A DNA stretch of 18,955 nucleotides from an uncultured Eubacteriales bacterium. GTDB taxonomy: Bacteria; Bacillota; Clostridia; Christensenellales; Aristaeellaceae. Position 1 is the stretch's first letter; every line of letters starts with the position of its first letter. Below are positions 12,521-18,955 of the stretch, in pieces. The stretch is from assembly GCA_900553265.1 (NCBI GenBank), contig USDD01000054.1, positions 1 to 18,955 on the forward strand, read 5' to 3'. The position numbers and the translations under genes are program-made. The notes under the pieces were generated by a model. That model did not search any database. It was not told where the DNA came from and was given only the letters and a program-made list of their open reading frames with translations.

Positions 12521-13804
12521 TCAGTTCAGGTCGACGCTGCGAAGCACGTCGTCGAACACCTCGTCGATGCTCCGGCCGGAATCGATCCGCCGCACGCGTC
12601 CGGGCTCGGCCGCGGCCACCGCGTCGTAGCCCCGGGCCACCCGGGCGAAGAAGTCCTCCGCCTCGCGCTCCAGCCGATCCAGCGGCGCGCCCTGAGCCAT
12701 CCGCTCCCGGGCGGTGGCGCGCGGCACGTCGAACAGCAGCGTGCGGTCGGGAACGGCCAGCTCCGAAGCCTTTCGATTTATTTGACGTATAAAATCCTCT
12801 CCAAGTTCACGCCCATAGGCCTGATAAGCGATGCTGGAGTCCAAAAATCGATCGCAAAGCACTATTTTCCCCGCCTCCAGCGCCGGCAGAACCACGCTCT
12901 TAACGTGCTGCACCCGCGCGGCGGCGTAGAGCAGCGCCTCGCACTCGGCGGACATGCCCGCGCTGTCAAGGCTCAGAATGATCTCGCGAATGCTCTCGGA
13001 GATGGGGCAGCCGCCGGGCTCCCGGGTGCAGACCACCTCGTAGCCACGCCCGCGCAGCCAGTCCGCCAGCTTTTTCATCTGGGTGGACTTGCCGCAGCCG
13101 TCGCTGCCCTCGAAGGTGATCATCTGTCCCCGGGCGGGCTTCTGCCCGTCCAGCAGCAGCTCGGAAAGCTCCCGCACCGTCATGGCCACCTTCTCCGCGC
13201 CGCAGCGGGCGAATTCCTCGGCGGAGCCGTAGCCATAGCCCACCGCCACGGCGGTCATGCCCAGCGCGTGGGCGGAATCCACGTCGAAGCAGCGGTCGCC
13301 GATCATCCACGCGTCCTCGGGCAGCGCGTCCTCGGGCAGCGCCGCCAGAATCTGCGCCGCCTTGTCCGACGAATGGCTGGACAGATCCGGGCCGACCACC
13401 TTTTCGAAATAGGGCGTCAGGCCGAAATGCTCGATGATGCGCACCAGAAACTTCGCCGGCTTTCCGGAGGCCACGGCCATGTACGCGCCCGAGGCCTTGA
13501 GCGCCCTGAGCATGGGCGTTATGCCCGGATAAATATCGGCCTCGAACAGTCCGCCGCTCTCGTAGCGCTCGCGATAATACTGCACGGCCAGCGTCGCCTC
13601 TTCGTCGCTCAGGCCGCACTCGTCCCGAAAGGACGTGAACAGCGGCGGGCCGACGAATCTGCGCAGCACGTCCTCGCCGGGAACGGGCTTGCCCAGACGC
13701 TCCATCGCAAGCCCCGCGCAGTGCATGATGCCGCGCCCGCTCTCGGCGATGGTGCCGTCAAAATCAAAAATCAGAATTTTTCGATCCAATTCGCTCATCC
13801 TCAC
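12521..13804 (-). CDS. tmk: HAD-family phosphatase fused to thymidylate kinase
   Basis: One 427-residue frame holds two complete domains. Residues about 9-215 are a HAD hydrolase of the phosphoglycolate-phosphatase/5'-nucleotidase type: FDFDGTIAES with the Asp nucleophile, the VASGKPAK motif and GDRCFDVDSA for magnesium. Residues about 225-427 are dTMP kinase, which makes dTDP for DNA synthesis: P-loop EGSDGCGKST, TREPGG, CDRFLDSSIAYQAYGRELG and a C-terminal lid region. Tmk is normally a separate ~210-residue protein, so this is a fusion, with the junction near LDGQKPARGQMITFEG. Start is GTG 13804 or ATG 13798; neither has a good ribosome binding site. It leads a two-gene unit with the membrane protein 8801-12499. 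The HAD part might act on nucleotides, but its substrate is unknown. Confidence 0.95.
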   Translation of the reverse strand: MRMSELDRKILIFDFDGTIAESGRGIMHCAGLAMERLGKPVPGEDVLRRFVGPPLFTSFRDECGLSDEEATLAVQYYRERYESGGLFEADIYPGITPMLRALKASGAYMAVASGKPAKFLVRIIEHFGLTPYFEKVVGPDLSSHSSDKAAQILAALPEDALPEDAWMIGDRCFDVDSAHALGMTAVAVGYGYGSAEEFARCGAEKVAMTVRELSELLLDGQKPARGQMITFEGSDGCGKSTQMKKLADWLRGRGYEVVCTREPGGCPISESIREIILSLDSAGMSAECEALLYAAARVQHVKSVVLPALEAGKIVLCDRFLDSSIAYQAYGRELGEDFIRQINRKASELAVPDRTLLFDVPRATARERMAQGAPLDRLEREAEDFFARVARGYDAVAAAEPGRVRRIDSGRSIDEVFDDVLRSVDLN

Positions 13805-13831
13805 GCAGTGATGTCCAATGCTATATTTCCA

Positions 13832-13859
13832 ATGTTATTCTACCAAATGAATATGACAA
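13832..13859 (-). promoter_or_regulatory. Promoter of the HAD-tmk gene
   Basis: TTGTCA (13854-13859), a 16-bp spacer and TAACAT (13832-13837) on the minus strand, about 28 bp before the start. TTGGTA with a 17-bp spacer and TAGCAT slightly downstream is an alternative. Confidence 0.5.
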
Positions 13860-13947
13860 ACCGCGTACGGCGGCATGAAATTTCGCGCCGCGGCGCAATC
13901 CGGGCGATCTTAACCGAATTCAGATTCTCTTTTGGCGGAGGATATGG

Positions 13948-14097
13948 TATAATGATTAGGTAAGCCGAAGGCTTGGCCGGGTCGGCGGAGCGCCGAAGGC
14001 GATTCGTCGACAATCATGGTATAATGATTAGGCAAGCCGAAGGCTTGACCGGGTCGGCGGAGCGCCGAAGGCGGTTCGTCGACAATCATGGTACAAT
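13948..14097 (+). repeat. 72-bp tandem repeat carrying -10 boxes
   Basis: Two units (13948-14019 and 14020-14091) match at 69 of 72 positions, and a third begins with TACAAT at 14092. Each unit starts with TATAATGATTAGG and contains AAGCC-GAA-GGCTT and further GCCGAAGGC hairpin sequence. AATCAT-GGTATA-ATGATT surrounds the second -10 box as a dyad. The three -10-like hexamers are 72 bp apart and all point to the gene at 14130. No good -35 boxes go with them. The minus strand reads through the repeats as an open frame, but without support as a gene. Confidence 0.93.
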
Positions 14098-14129
14098 TGA
14101 AACAGATTTTTCCCTTTTGGAGGTTGAGT

Positions 14130-14699
14130 ATGAACTGGATGATGCCGTATCTGGAGGCCGCGTCCTCCCGCTTTGTCGCCAGCGAGCACATGGGCAAACT
14201 GATTTCCACCGCGCTTCTGAGCATGGTTCCCCTGTTCGAGGGCCGCTACGCCGTGAGCACCAGCATTCTGATGGGCGTTCCGGCGGGCTTTGCGTTTCTG
14301 CTGGCGCTGGTGTTTTCCACCATTCCCATGCCGCTGATTCTGCTGCTGCTGCGGCCGGTGCTGGACTGGTTCTACACGCTGCCCATTCCGCCGGTGCGGA
14401 AATTCGCCGCGTGGGTGGAGCATCGCAGCGACAAGAAGCGTGCCAGGATGACGCAGCCGAAGAAGGGCCTCATGGGCTGGCTCAGCGGCCGCGTGTCCGC
14501 CGAGACGCTGGAGCTGATCGCCCTGTACGCCTTCGTGGCCGTGCCGCTGCCGGGCACCGGCGTGTGGACGGGCAGCGCCATCGCCACGCTGTTCGAAATG
14601 CCCCGGGGCAAGTCCGCGCTGGCCATCTTCCTGGGCAACGTCACCGCGTGCCTCATCATGACCCTCACCACCTACGGTGCGGTGGGGCTGGTGGGATAA
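14130..14699 (+). CDS. Small multidrug-export family membrane protein (COG2426-like)
   Basis: A 189-residue integral membrane protein. Hydrophobic segments lie near residues 20-35 (LISTALLSMVPLFEG), 50-82 (a long stretch with ILMGVPAGFAFLLALVF and PLILLLLRPVL), 130-150 and 165-188. The motifs VPLFEGRYAV and VPLPGTGVWTGSAIATLF, rich in Pro and Gly, are typical of the small multidrug export family (PF06695) as I recall it. The real substrate of this family is uncertain, so an exporter role should not be taken as shown. A GGAGGT site precedes ATG 14130 by 7 nt; an in-frame ATG at 14088 lies in the repeat region and is unlikely. The 72-bp repeats with -10 boxes are directly upstream. Confidence 0.83.
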   Translation: MNWMMPYLEAASSRFVASEHMGKLISTALLSMVPLFEGRYAVSTSILMGVPAGFAFLLALVFSTIPMPLILLLLRPVLDWFYTLPIPPVRKFAAWVEHRSDKKRARMTQPKKGLMGWLSGRVSAETLELIALYAFVAVPLPGTGVWTGSAIATLFEMPRGKSALAIFLGNVTACLIMTLTTYGAVGLVG

Positions 14700-14945
14700 G
14701 GAGTTTCCTGCGGCGCGAAGAGGATAACTTCGCGCATTGCCGCATGACATATCGTCGCTCTGTTCATTGGCGCGGCTGACCTTCGGCAGGATTTCGCGGC
14801 GAGTGTGCGCCCGACGGGCATTTCCGCTGCGCAGCGTTTTCCTGCCGCGAAACAGCTTGTCCTCGCAAGCTCAATACATTCCTCTTTGGCGCGGCCGCTT
14901 TCCCGCCGCGCCGTTTCCACTTGTTTACCAAAGGAGGCGGGCGCG
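14700..14945 (+). other. Intergenic region with hairpin and diverged repeats
   Basis: It holds a hairpin GCGCGAAG-AGGATAA-CTTCGCGC (14713-14735) without a T-run, and two related segments, each starting GTTT(T)CCTGC and ending TTGGCGCGGC (ends at 14776 and 14895). No clear promoter for addB and no gene was found; the open frames have no ribosome binding site except that of addB itself. Confidence 0.5.
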
Positions 14946-17900
14946 ATGCTTCGCGTGTACACCGGGCGCGGGCGACTGCTGCAGGCCGCGCTGTCCGAAC
15001 TGCTGCGGCGCGCGGACGCGCGGACGCAGCTCGTCGTCGTGCCCAAGCAGCTGACGCTGCAGACGGAGCGGACGCTTTTGCGCGATCTAAATCAGCGCGG
15101 CTCGTTTCAGATTCAGGTTCTCAGCCCCGAGCGCCTCTGCGCTCGGATTTTTGACGCCGCCGGACAGCCGGAGGGTGTGCGCGTGGACGACCGCGGCCGG
15201 GTGATGCTGGTGCGCGCCGCCGTGCGCGCCGCGGGCGAGAACCTGACGCTCTACCAGGGCGCGGAGCGCCGCCGGGGCTTCCCCGAGCGCTGCGCCGCTC
15301 AGCTGGAGCGCATCCGTCAGGCCGGCGTGACCGCCGACACGCTGCGCGCCTGCGCCGCCGATCTCAGCGGCACGGCGCGGCTGAAGCTGAACGATCTTTC
15401 CTATATATTAGAGGCCTACGGCGCGCTGATCGAGGATCGCTATCAGGACGGCACGTCCGAATTCAACGCCGCCATTCTGCGCACGCGGGAGGCGGCCTTC
15501 CTCCGGGAATGCGCCGTGTGGTTCCACGGCTTCGACATGATGCCGCCCACGCTGCACGGCCTGATCGCCTCGGTGGGAGCCGTGACCGACGCGGGACTGC
15601 TGCTGCCGCTGGAAAACGACGAGCATGCCCGGGATTTCGACGCGTTTCTGCCCATGTTCCGGGCGCTGGAGCAGCTGTCCGTCGCCGCAAAGCGCCTGGG
15701 CGCGCCCATGGAGCGCGTCGACGTGGAGGAGGACGCGGCGGATGAGGACGCTTCTCATGAACATTTTCGCGAGCCCCCTGAGCATTCCTCTCCCCGGCCC
15801 CGCCTGCTGGTGAGCGTTCCGCCCCGCAAGGCCGATCTGCGCCGACTGGAGCGCGAGCTGTTCGCGTTTCCGGCGGAGCCCTCGGCGGGAAGGGCGCAGT
15901 CCGTGCAGCTCGCGCTGCTGCGCGACCCGAAAGAGGAGTGCCGCTTCGCCGCGGCGCTGACCCGGCGGCTCGTGCGCCAGCGCGGCTGGCGATGGGACGA
16001 CGTGACGCTGCTGCTGCGCGACCCGGACGCCTACGACGCGCCGCTGCGCGCGGCGTTCGCCGATTACGGCGTTCCCCTCTTCCTGTCGTCCAGCCGCTCC
16101 GCCGCGCGCCACGCTGCGCCGGAATTTCTGCTGACGGCGCTGAAGGCGCTGGAAAAGGGCTTTCCGGCGGACGAGATGCTGGCGCTGCTGCGCACGGGCA
16201 TGTCTCCGCTGAGCGACGACGAGGCCGACCGTTTTTCCAACTACATCGTCCGCTGGGGGCTGCGCGGCAATCGCTTTCTGCGCCCGTTGCAGCGGGGCGC
16301 CCAGGCCGAGCTGGACGCGCTGGAGCCGCTGCGCGCGCGGCTGGCCGAGCCCCTCGTCCGCCTGCGCGACCGGCTGCGCCGCAGCCAGACGCTGACCCAG
16401 CAGCTCACGGCGCTGTTCGGCCTGCTGACCGACGCGGAGGTCTATTCGAAGATTCAGGCCCGCATGGCGCGGCTGTGCGAGGCAAATCTGCGCGAAATCG
16501 CCGGCGAGGAGGGGCAGGTCTGGAACCGCATGCTGGGCGCGATGGATCAGATGCAGGCGCTGATGGGCGACGCGAAGCTGTCCATGGCCGAGCTGCGCGA
16601 GACGCTGACGGAGTCCCTGTCCGCGGCGGTGCTCAAGCCGCTGCCCCAGTCGGGCGACGCGGTGCTGGCCCAGAGCATGGATCGCGCCTGCGCCCGTCCA
16701 TCGAAGGCGATTCTGATTCTCGGTGCGGCCGACCGGCCCGTCAATGACGACGAGGGCCTGCTCACGCCGTCTCAGAAGCGCGTTCTGTCCGACTTTGCCC
16801 ACGCCTATCTCGGCCCGGACGACGCGGATCTTTCGCGTCTGAGGCGGTTCTATCTGAAGTCCTCGCTGGGTATGGCCACCGATTACGTCAGCCTGTCCTG
16901 TCCGTTGAGCGGATCGGACGGCGCGGCCCAGCGCCCCGGCGCGATGTTCGCCCTGATCGAGGCGCTGTTTCCCGGAACGCAGACCCGCGGCGGCGTGGCG
17001 GGCGAGCCGGCGCTGGAGCGCATGCTCCGCAGCGCGCCGGGTGCGGCGCTGTCCATGGCCGGGCGCGCCCTCTGCGCCGAGGCCGAGGGCGTGCCGCTGC
17101 CCGCGATGGACGCTTCCGCCCTGTCTGCGCTGCGGCGCTCGGACGCGCCCGCGGCGAAGGCGGGCTTAATGCGGCTGAGTCAGGCACTGTCCCGTGCCGA
17201 GAGCGCCGACGCGCTCTCCCCCGCCGCCGCCCGGGCGCTCTACGGCGCGCTCGGGTCGCTGAGCGTCACCCGGCTGGAGCGCTTCGCGGCGTGTCCCTTC
17301 GCGTTTTTTGCTCAATATGGTCTCAAGCCCGAGCGCGTGGATCCCTTCGAGCTGAACACGAAGGACGAGGGCACCTTCTTCCACAGCGCGGTCAACGAAT
17401 TTCTGCTGCGCTCCATGGACGATCTGGGCGAGCTGACCGCCGAGGCCGCCGGAACGCGCATGGACGCGGTGAGCGACCTTCTGCTGGACGCGATGCGCGC
17501 CTCCGGCCCGCTGGGCGACAGCGCCGTGGCGCTGGCCGAGCGCCGGCGGCTGAAGTCCACGGCAAGGGTGTGCGCCGCGGTGCTGGCCGAGCACATGCGC
17601 GGCAGCCGCTTCCACACCGCCGCGCTGGAGCAGAGCTTTGGCCGCGAGGACGGCAAGAGGGCGCTGACGCTGCCCGGCGGCTGCGTGCTGGAGGGACGCA
17701 TCGACCGCATCGACGAATGGCGCGACGGCGCGACGGACTATCTGCGCGTCATCGACTTCAAGCGCGGCGGCAAGTCCCTCAAGCTCAGCGAGGCCTATTA
17801 CGGCCTTCGCCTTCAGCTGCCCGTCTATCTCGCCGCGGCCCAGCGCCGCCGGGACGCGCTGAGCGCGGGCGTGTACTACTTCACGCTGGACGAGGGCATC

Positions 17901-18347
17901 GTCGATCTCCAGAGCTCCGACCCCGGCGCGGTGGAAGCCGAGCGCCGCAAACGGTTTCGCATGGAGGGCCTCATGCCCAGCGACCCTGAGCTGCTCAAGG
18001 CCCTCTCGCCCGCGCCCGCCGAAGTGCTCAAGCTGCGCACCACCACATCGGGCGCGCCCTACAAGGGCAGCGTCACCGCGGAGGAGAGCGACTACCGCGC
18101 GCTGACCGAATGCGCGCTGCGCCGCGCCGAGGAGCATCTTTCCCGCATCCGCAGCGGCGAATGCGCCGCCGCCCCCGCGCGCATGGAGCAGTCCAACCCC
18201 TGTGCGTGGTGCGACTGGCACAAAATCTGCCTCTTCGACGACCGGCTCGACGGCGCGCGGGCGCGCCGGCTGAAATCCCTGCAGCCGGACGAGGCGATGC
18301 TCAAAATCAAGTCCGAGAGCGATGGCGAAAGCCGGGAAAAATTGTAA
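14946..18347 (+). CDS. addB: AddB-like ATP-dependent nuclease subunit B
   Basis: AddB is the partner of AddA in the AddAB helicase-nuclease, which resects double-strand breaks for RecA repair. The 1133-residue product has family length. The C-terminal RecB-type nuclease domain is complete: EGRIDRID (Asp920), VIDFKRGGKS (Asp937, Lys939) and YYGLRLQLPVYL. The four iron-sulfur cysteines have the AddB layout: Cys783 in ACPFAFF and Cys1086, 1089 and 1095 in CAWCDWHKIC. The N-terminus (MLRVYTGRGRLLQ) lacks the GKT of the Walker A motif known from Bacillus AddB. ATG 14946 follows a perfect AAAGGAGG; the longer frame from 14805 has none. addA, normally next, is not present downstream; a coiled-coil gene with its own promoter follows. 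Confidence 0.91.
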   Translation: MLRVYTGRGRLLQAALSELLRRADARTQLVVVPKQLTLQTERTLLRDLNQRGSFQIQVLSPERLCARIFDAAGQPEGVRVDDRGRVMLVRAAVRAAGENLTLYQGAERRRGFPERCAAQLERIRQAGVTADTLRACAADLSGTARLKLNDLSYILEAYGALIEDRYQDGTSEFNAAILRTREAAFLRECAVWFHGFDMMPPTLHGLIASVGAVTDAGLLLPLENDEHARDFDAFLPMFRALEQLSVAAKRLGAPMERVDVEEDAADEDASHEHFREPPEHSSPRPRLLVSVPPRKADLRRLERELFAFPAEPSAGRAQSVQLALLRDPKEECRFAAALTRRLVRQRGWRWDDVTLLLRDPDAYDAPLRAAFADYGVPLFLSSSRSAARHAAPEFLLTALKALEKGFPADEMLALLRTGMSPLSDDEADRFSNYIVRWGLRGNRFLRPLQRGAQAELDALEPLRARLAEPLVRLRDRLRRSQTLTQQLTALFGLLTDAEVYSKIQARMARLCEANLREIAGEEGQVWNRMLGAMDQMQALMGDAKLSMAELRETLTESLSAAVLKPLPQSGDAVLAQSMDRACARPSKAILILGAADRPVNDDEGLLTPSQKRVLSDFAHAYLGPDDADLSRLRRFYLKSSLGMATDYVSLSCPLSGSDGAAQRPGAMFALIEALFPGTQTRGGVAGEPALERMLRSAPGAALSMAGRALCAEAEGVPLPAMDASALSALRRSDAPAAKAGLMRLSQALSRAESADALSPAAARALYGALGSLSVTRLERFAACPFAFFAQYGLKPERVDPFELNTKDEGTFFHSAVNEFLLRSMDDLGELTAEAAGTRMDAVSDLLLDAMRASGPLGDSAVALAERRRLKSTARVCAAVLAEHMRGSRFHTAALEQSFGREDGKRALTLPGGCVLEGRIDRIDEWRDGATDYLRVIDFKRGGKSLKLSEAYYGLRLQLPVYLAAAQRRRDALSAGVYYFTLDEGIVDLQSSDPGAVEAERRKRFRMEGLMPSDPELLKALSPAPAEVLKLRTTTSGAPYKGSVTAEESDYRALTECALRRAEEHLSRIRSGECAAAPARMEQSNPCAWCDWHKICLFDDRLDGARARRLKSLQPDEAMLKIKSESDGESREKL

Positions 18348-18356
18348 AAAAAGGCT

Positions 18357-18384
18357 GTTCAATCCGGAAAAGCTGTGTTATACT
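18357..18384 (+). promoter_or_regulatory. Promoter of the coiled-coil protein gene
   Basis: TATACT (18379-18384) with GTTCAA (18357-18362) 16 bp upstream, 38 bp before the start at 18423. The -35 element is weak. There is no terminator between addB and this gene, so read-through is possible. Confidence 0.5.
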
Positions 18385-18422
18385 GATTGCAGAATATGCA
18401 ATTGTACAGGAGGCTTCATCAC

Positions 18423-18955
18423 ATGGATCGCAAGAACAGAGTTTGGCTGATCGTGCTGATTGTGCTGCTCATCGCGGCCGTCACCGGCATGATTCTCGTA
18501 AAGAACCGGCTGTCCGCCAGCGAGACGAATTACGCCGCCGTCAGCGCCCAGCTGTCCGATGCGCAGTCCAGCGCGCAGACCGCGCAGTCCGAGCTGGAAA
18601 CTGTGAAGGCCGACCTGGACGCGCAGACCGCCGAGGTCGAGCGCCTGCAGACCGATCTGGACGCGCGCAGCGCCGAGGTGGCGCAGCTTCAGGCCGATCT
18701 GGACGCGAGCGCCGCGGAAAACACCCAGCTTCAGGCCGATCTGGATGCGAGTGCTGCCGAGAGAACCCAGCTTCAGGCCGATCTGGATGCGAGCGCTGCC
18801 GAGAAGACTCAGCTTCAGGCCGATCTGGATGCGAGCACTGCCGAGAGAACCCAGCTTCAGGCCGATCTGGATGCGAGTGCTGCCGAGAAGACTCAGCTTC
18901 AGGCCGATCTGGATGCGAGCACTGCCGAGAGAACCCAGCTTCAGGCCGATCTGGA
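18423..18955 (+). CDS. Membrane-anchored coiled-coil protein with 14-residue repeats, cut by window edge
   Basis: The frame from ATG 18423 stays open to the window end (177 codons, no stop). AGGAGG lies 9 nt before the ATG. Residues about 7-26 (VWLIVLIVLLIAAVTGMILV) are a membrane anchor after a short charged N-terminus, so the rest probably lies outside the cell. From about residue 34 on the protein is Ala/Gln/Glu/Leu-rich heptad coiled coil. From 18687 it is made of 14-residue units such as QLQADLDASAAEKT, coded by 42-bp tandem repeats in which variants with AERT and AEKT alternate, giving an 84-bp higher-order period. The function is unknown; such proteins often act as spacers or envelope-associated filaments. 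The repeats should vary in number between strains. Confidence 0.85.
   Translation, partial: MDRKNRVWLIVLIVLLIAAVTGMILVKNRLSASETNYAAVSAQLSDAQSSAQTAQSELETVKADLDAQTAEVERLQTDLDARSAEVAQLQADLDASAAENTQLQADLDASAAERTQLQADLDASAAEKTQLQADLDASTAERTQLQADLDASAAEKTQLQADLDASTAERTQLQADL

Noticed and set aside
8609..13963. A 1784-codon plus-strand open frame opposite the membrane protein and HAD-tmk genes
   Set aside because: It is a mirror of two well-supported minus-strand genes in GC-rich DNA; it has no recognisable domain and runs through terminators and promoters.
13910..14224. Minus-strand frame with repeated ALRRPGQAFGLPNHYT units
   Set aside because: It is a translation of the 72-bp DNA repeats without a ribosome binding site; the repeats are better explained as promoter-bearing intergenic DNA.

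Overview
The window looks like a piece of a GC-rich Clostridia-type (Bacillota) chromosome. Supporting signs are strong AGGAGG-type ribosome binding sites, an AddB-type nuclease subunit, a Bacillus/Clostridium-type LexA box, a zinc-ribbon kinase-like envelope protein of a kind I associate with Clostridia, and recombinase remnants typical of that group. The exact genus cannot be read from the sequence.

Region 1 (1-7050) is a mobile or accessory island with many decayed parts. At the left edge a minus-strand gene runs out of the window; its first 26 residues resemble the start of BrxA (DUF1819), the first gene of type I BREX phage-defence loci. Next is an intact tyrosine recombinase (468-1580) flanked by near-identical inverted repeats (175-198 and 1657-1680). 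A strong promoter pointing at the brxA-like gene (247-275) lies inside the bracketed segment, so the segment could be a recombinase-driven invertible switch. A minus-strand cluster follows: a 136-aa unknown protein, a small Cys-rich protein, an accessory S-adenosylmethionine synthetase (metK) with an unusual active-site segment, a 27-codon ORF, and the C-terminal remnant of a large serine recombinase. Then come a broken XRE regulator, a DnaD-like C-terminal fragment, a 93-bp near-palindrome, and about 630 bp of very GC-rich non-coding DNA whose plus strand is almost free of adenine (runs of 276, 152 and 114 nt without one A). The island ends with two divergent ribbon-helix-helix genes; the promoter of one has a perfect LexA box in its spacer. 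A tRNA-Ser(GGA) gene (7052-7144, minus) marks the likely boundary, because its 3' end faces the island.

Region 2 (7145-18955) looks like ordinary chromosome. It holds a PfkB-family sugar/nucleoside kinase with its own promoter and terminator; a block of degenerate ~60-bp repeats; a minus-strand pair made of a HAD phosphatase-thymidylate kinase fusion followed by a 1232-aa membrane protein (cytoplasmic zinc ribbon plus degenerate kinase N-lobe, one membrane helix, five peptidoglycan-binding domains and four Fn3-like domains outside); a perfect-period 72-bp tandem repeat carrying -10 boxes; a small multidrug-export family membrane protein; addB (recombination nuclease subunit) without addA next to it; and a membrane-anchored coiled-coil protein with 42-bp repeats that runs off the right edge.

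The strongest leads are the possible invertible promoter in front of a BREX-like gene, the adenine-free tracts, the pseudokinase/peptidoglycan-binding protein, the HAD-Tmk fusion, and the LexA-controlled ribbon-helix-helix gene.
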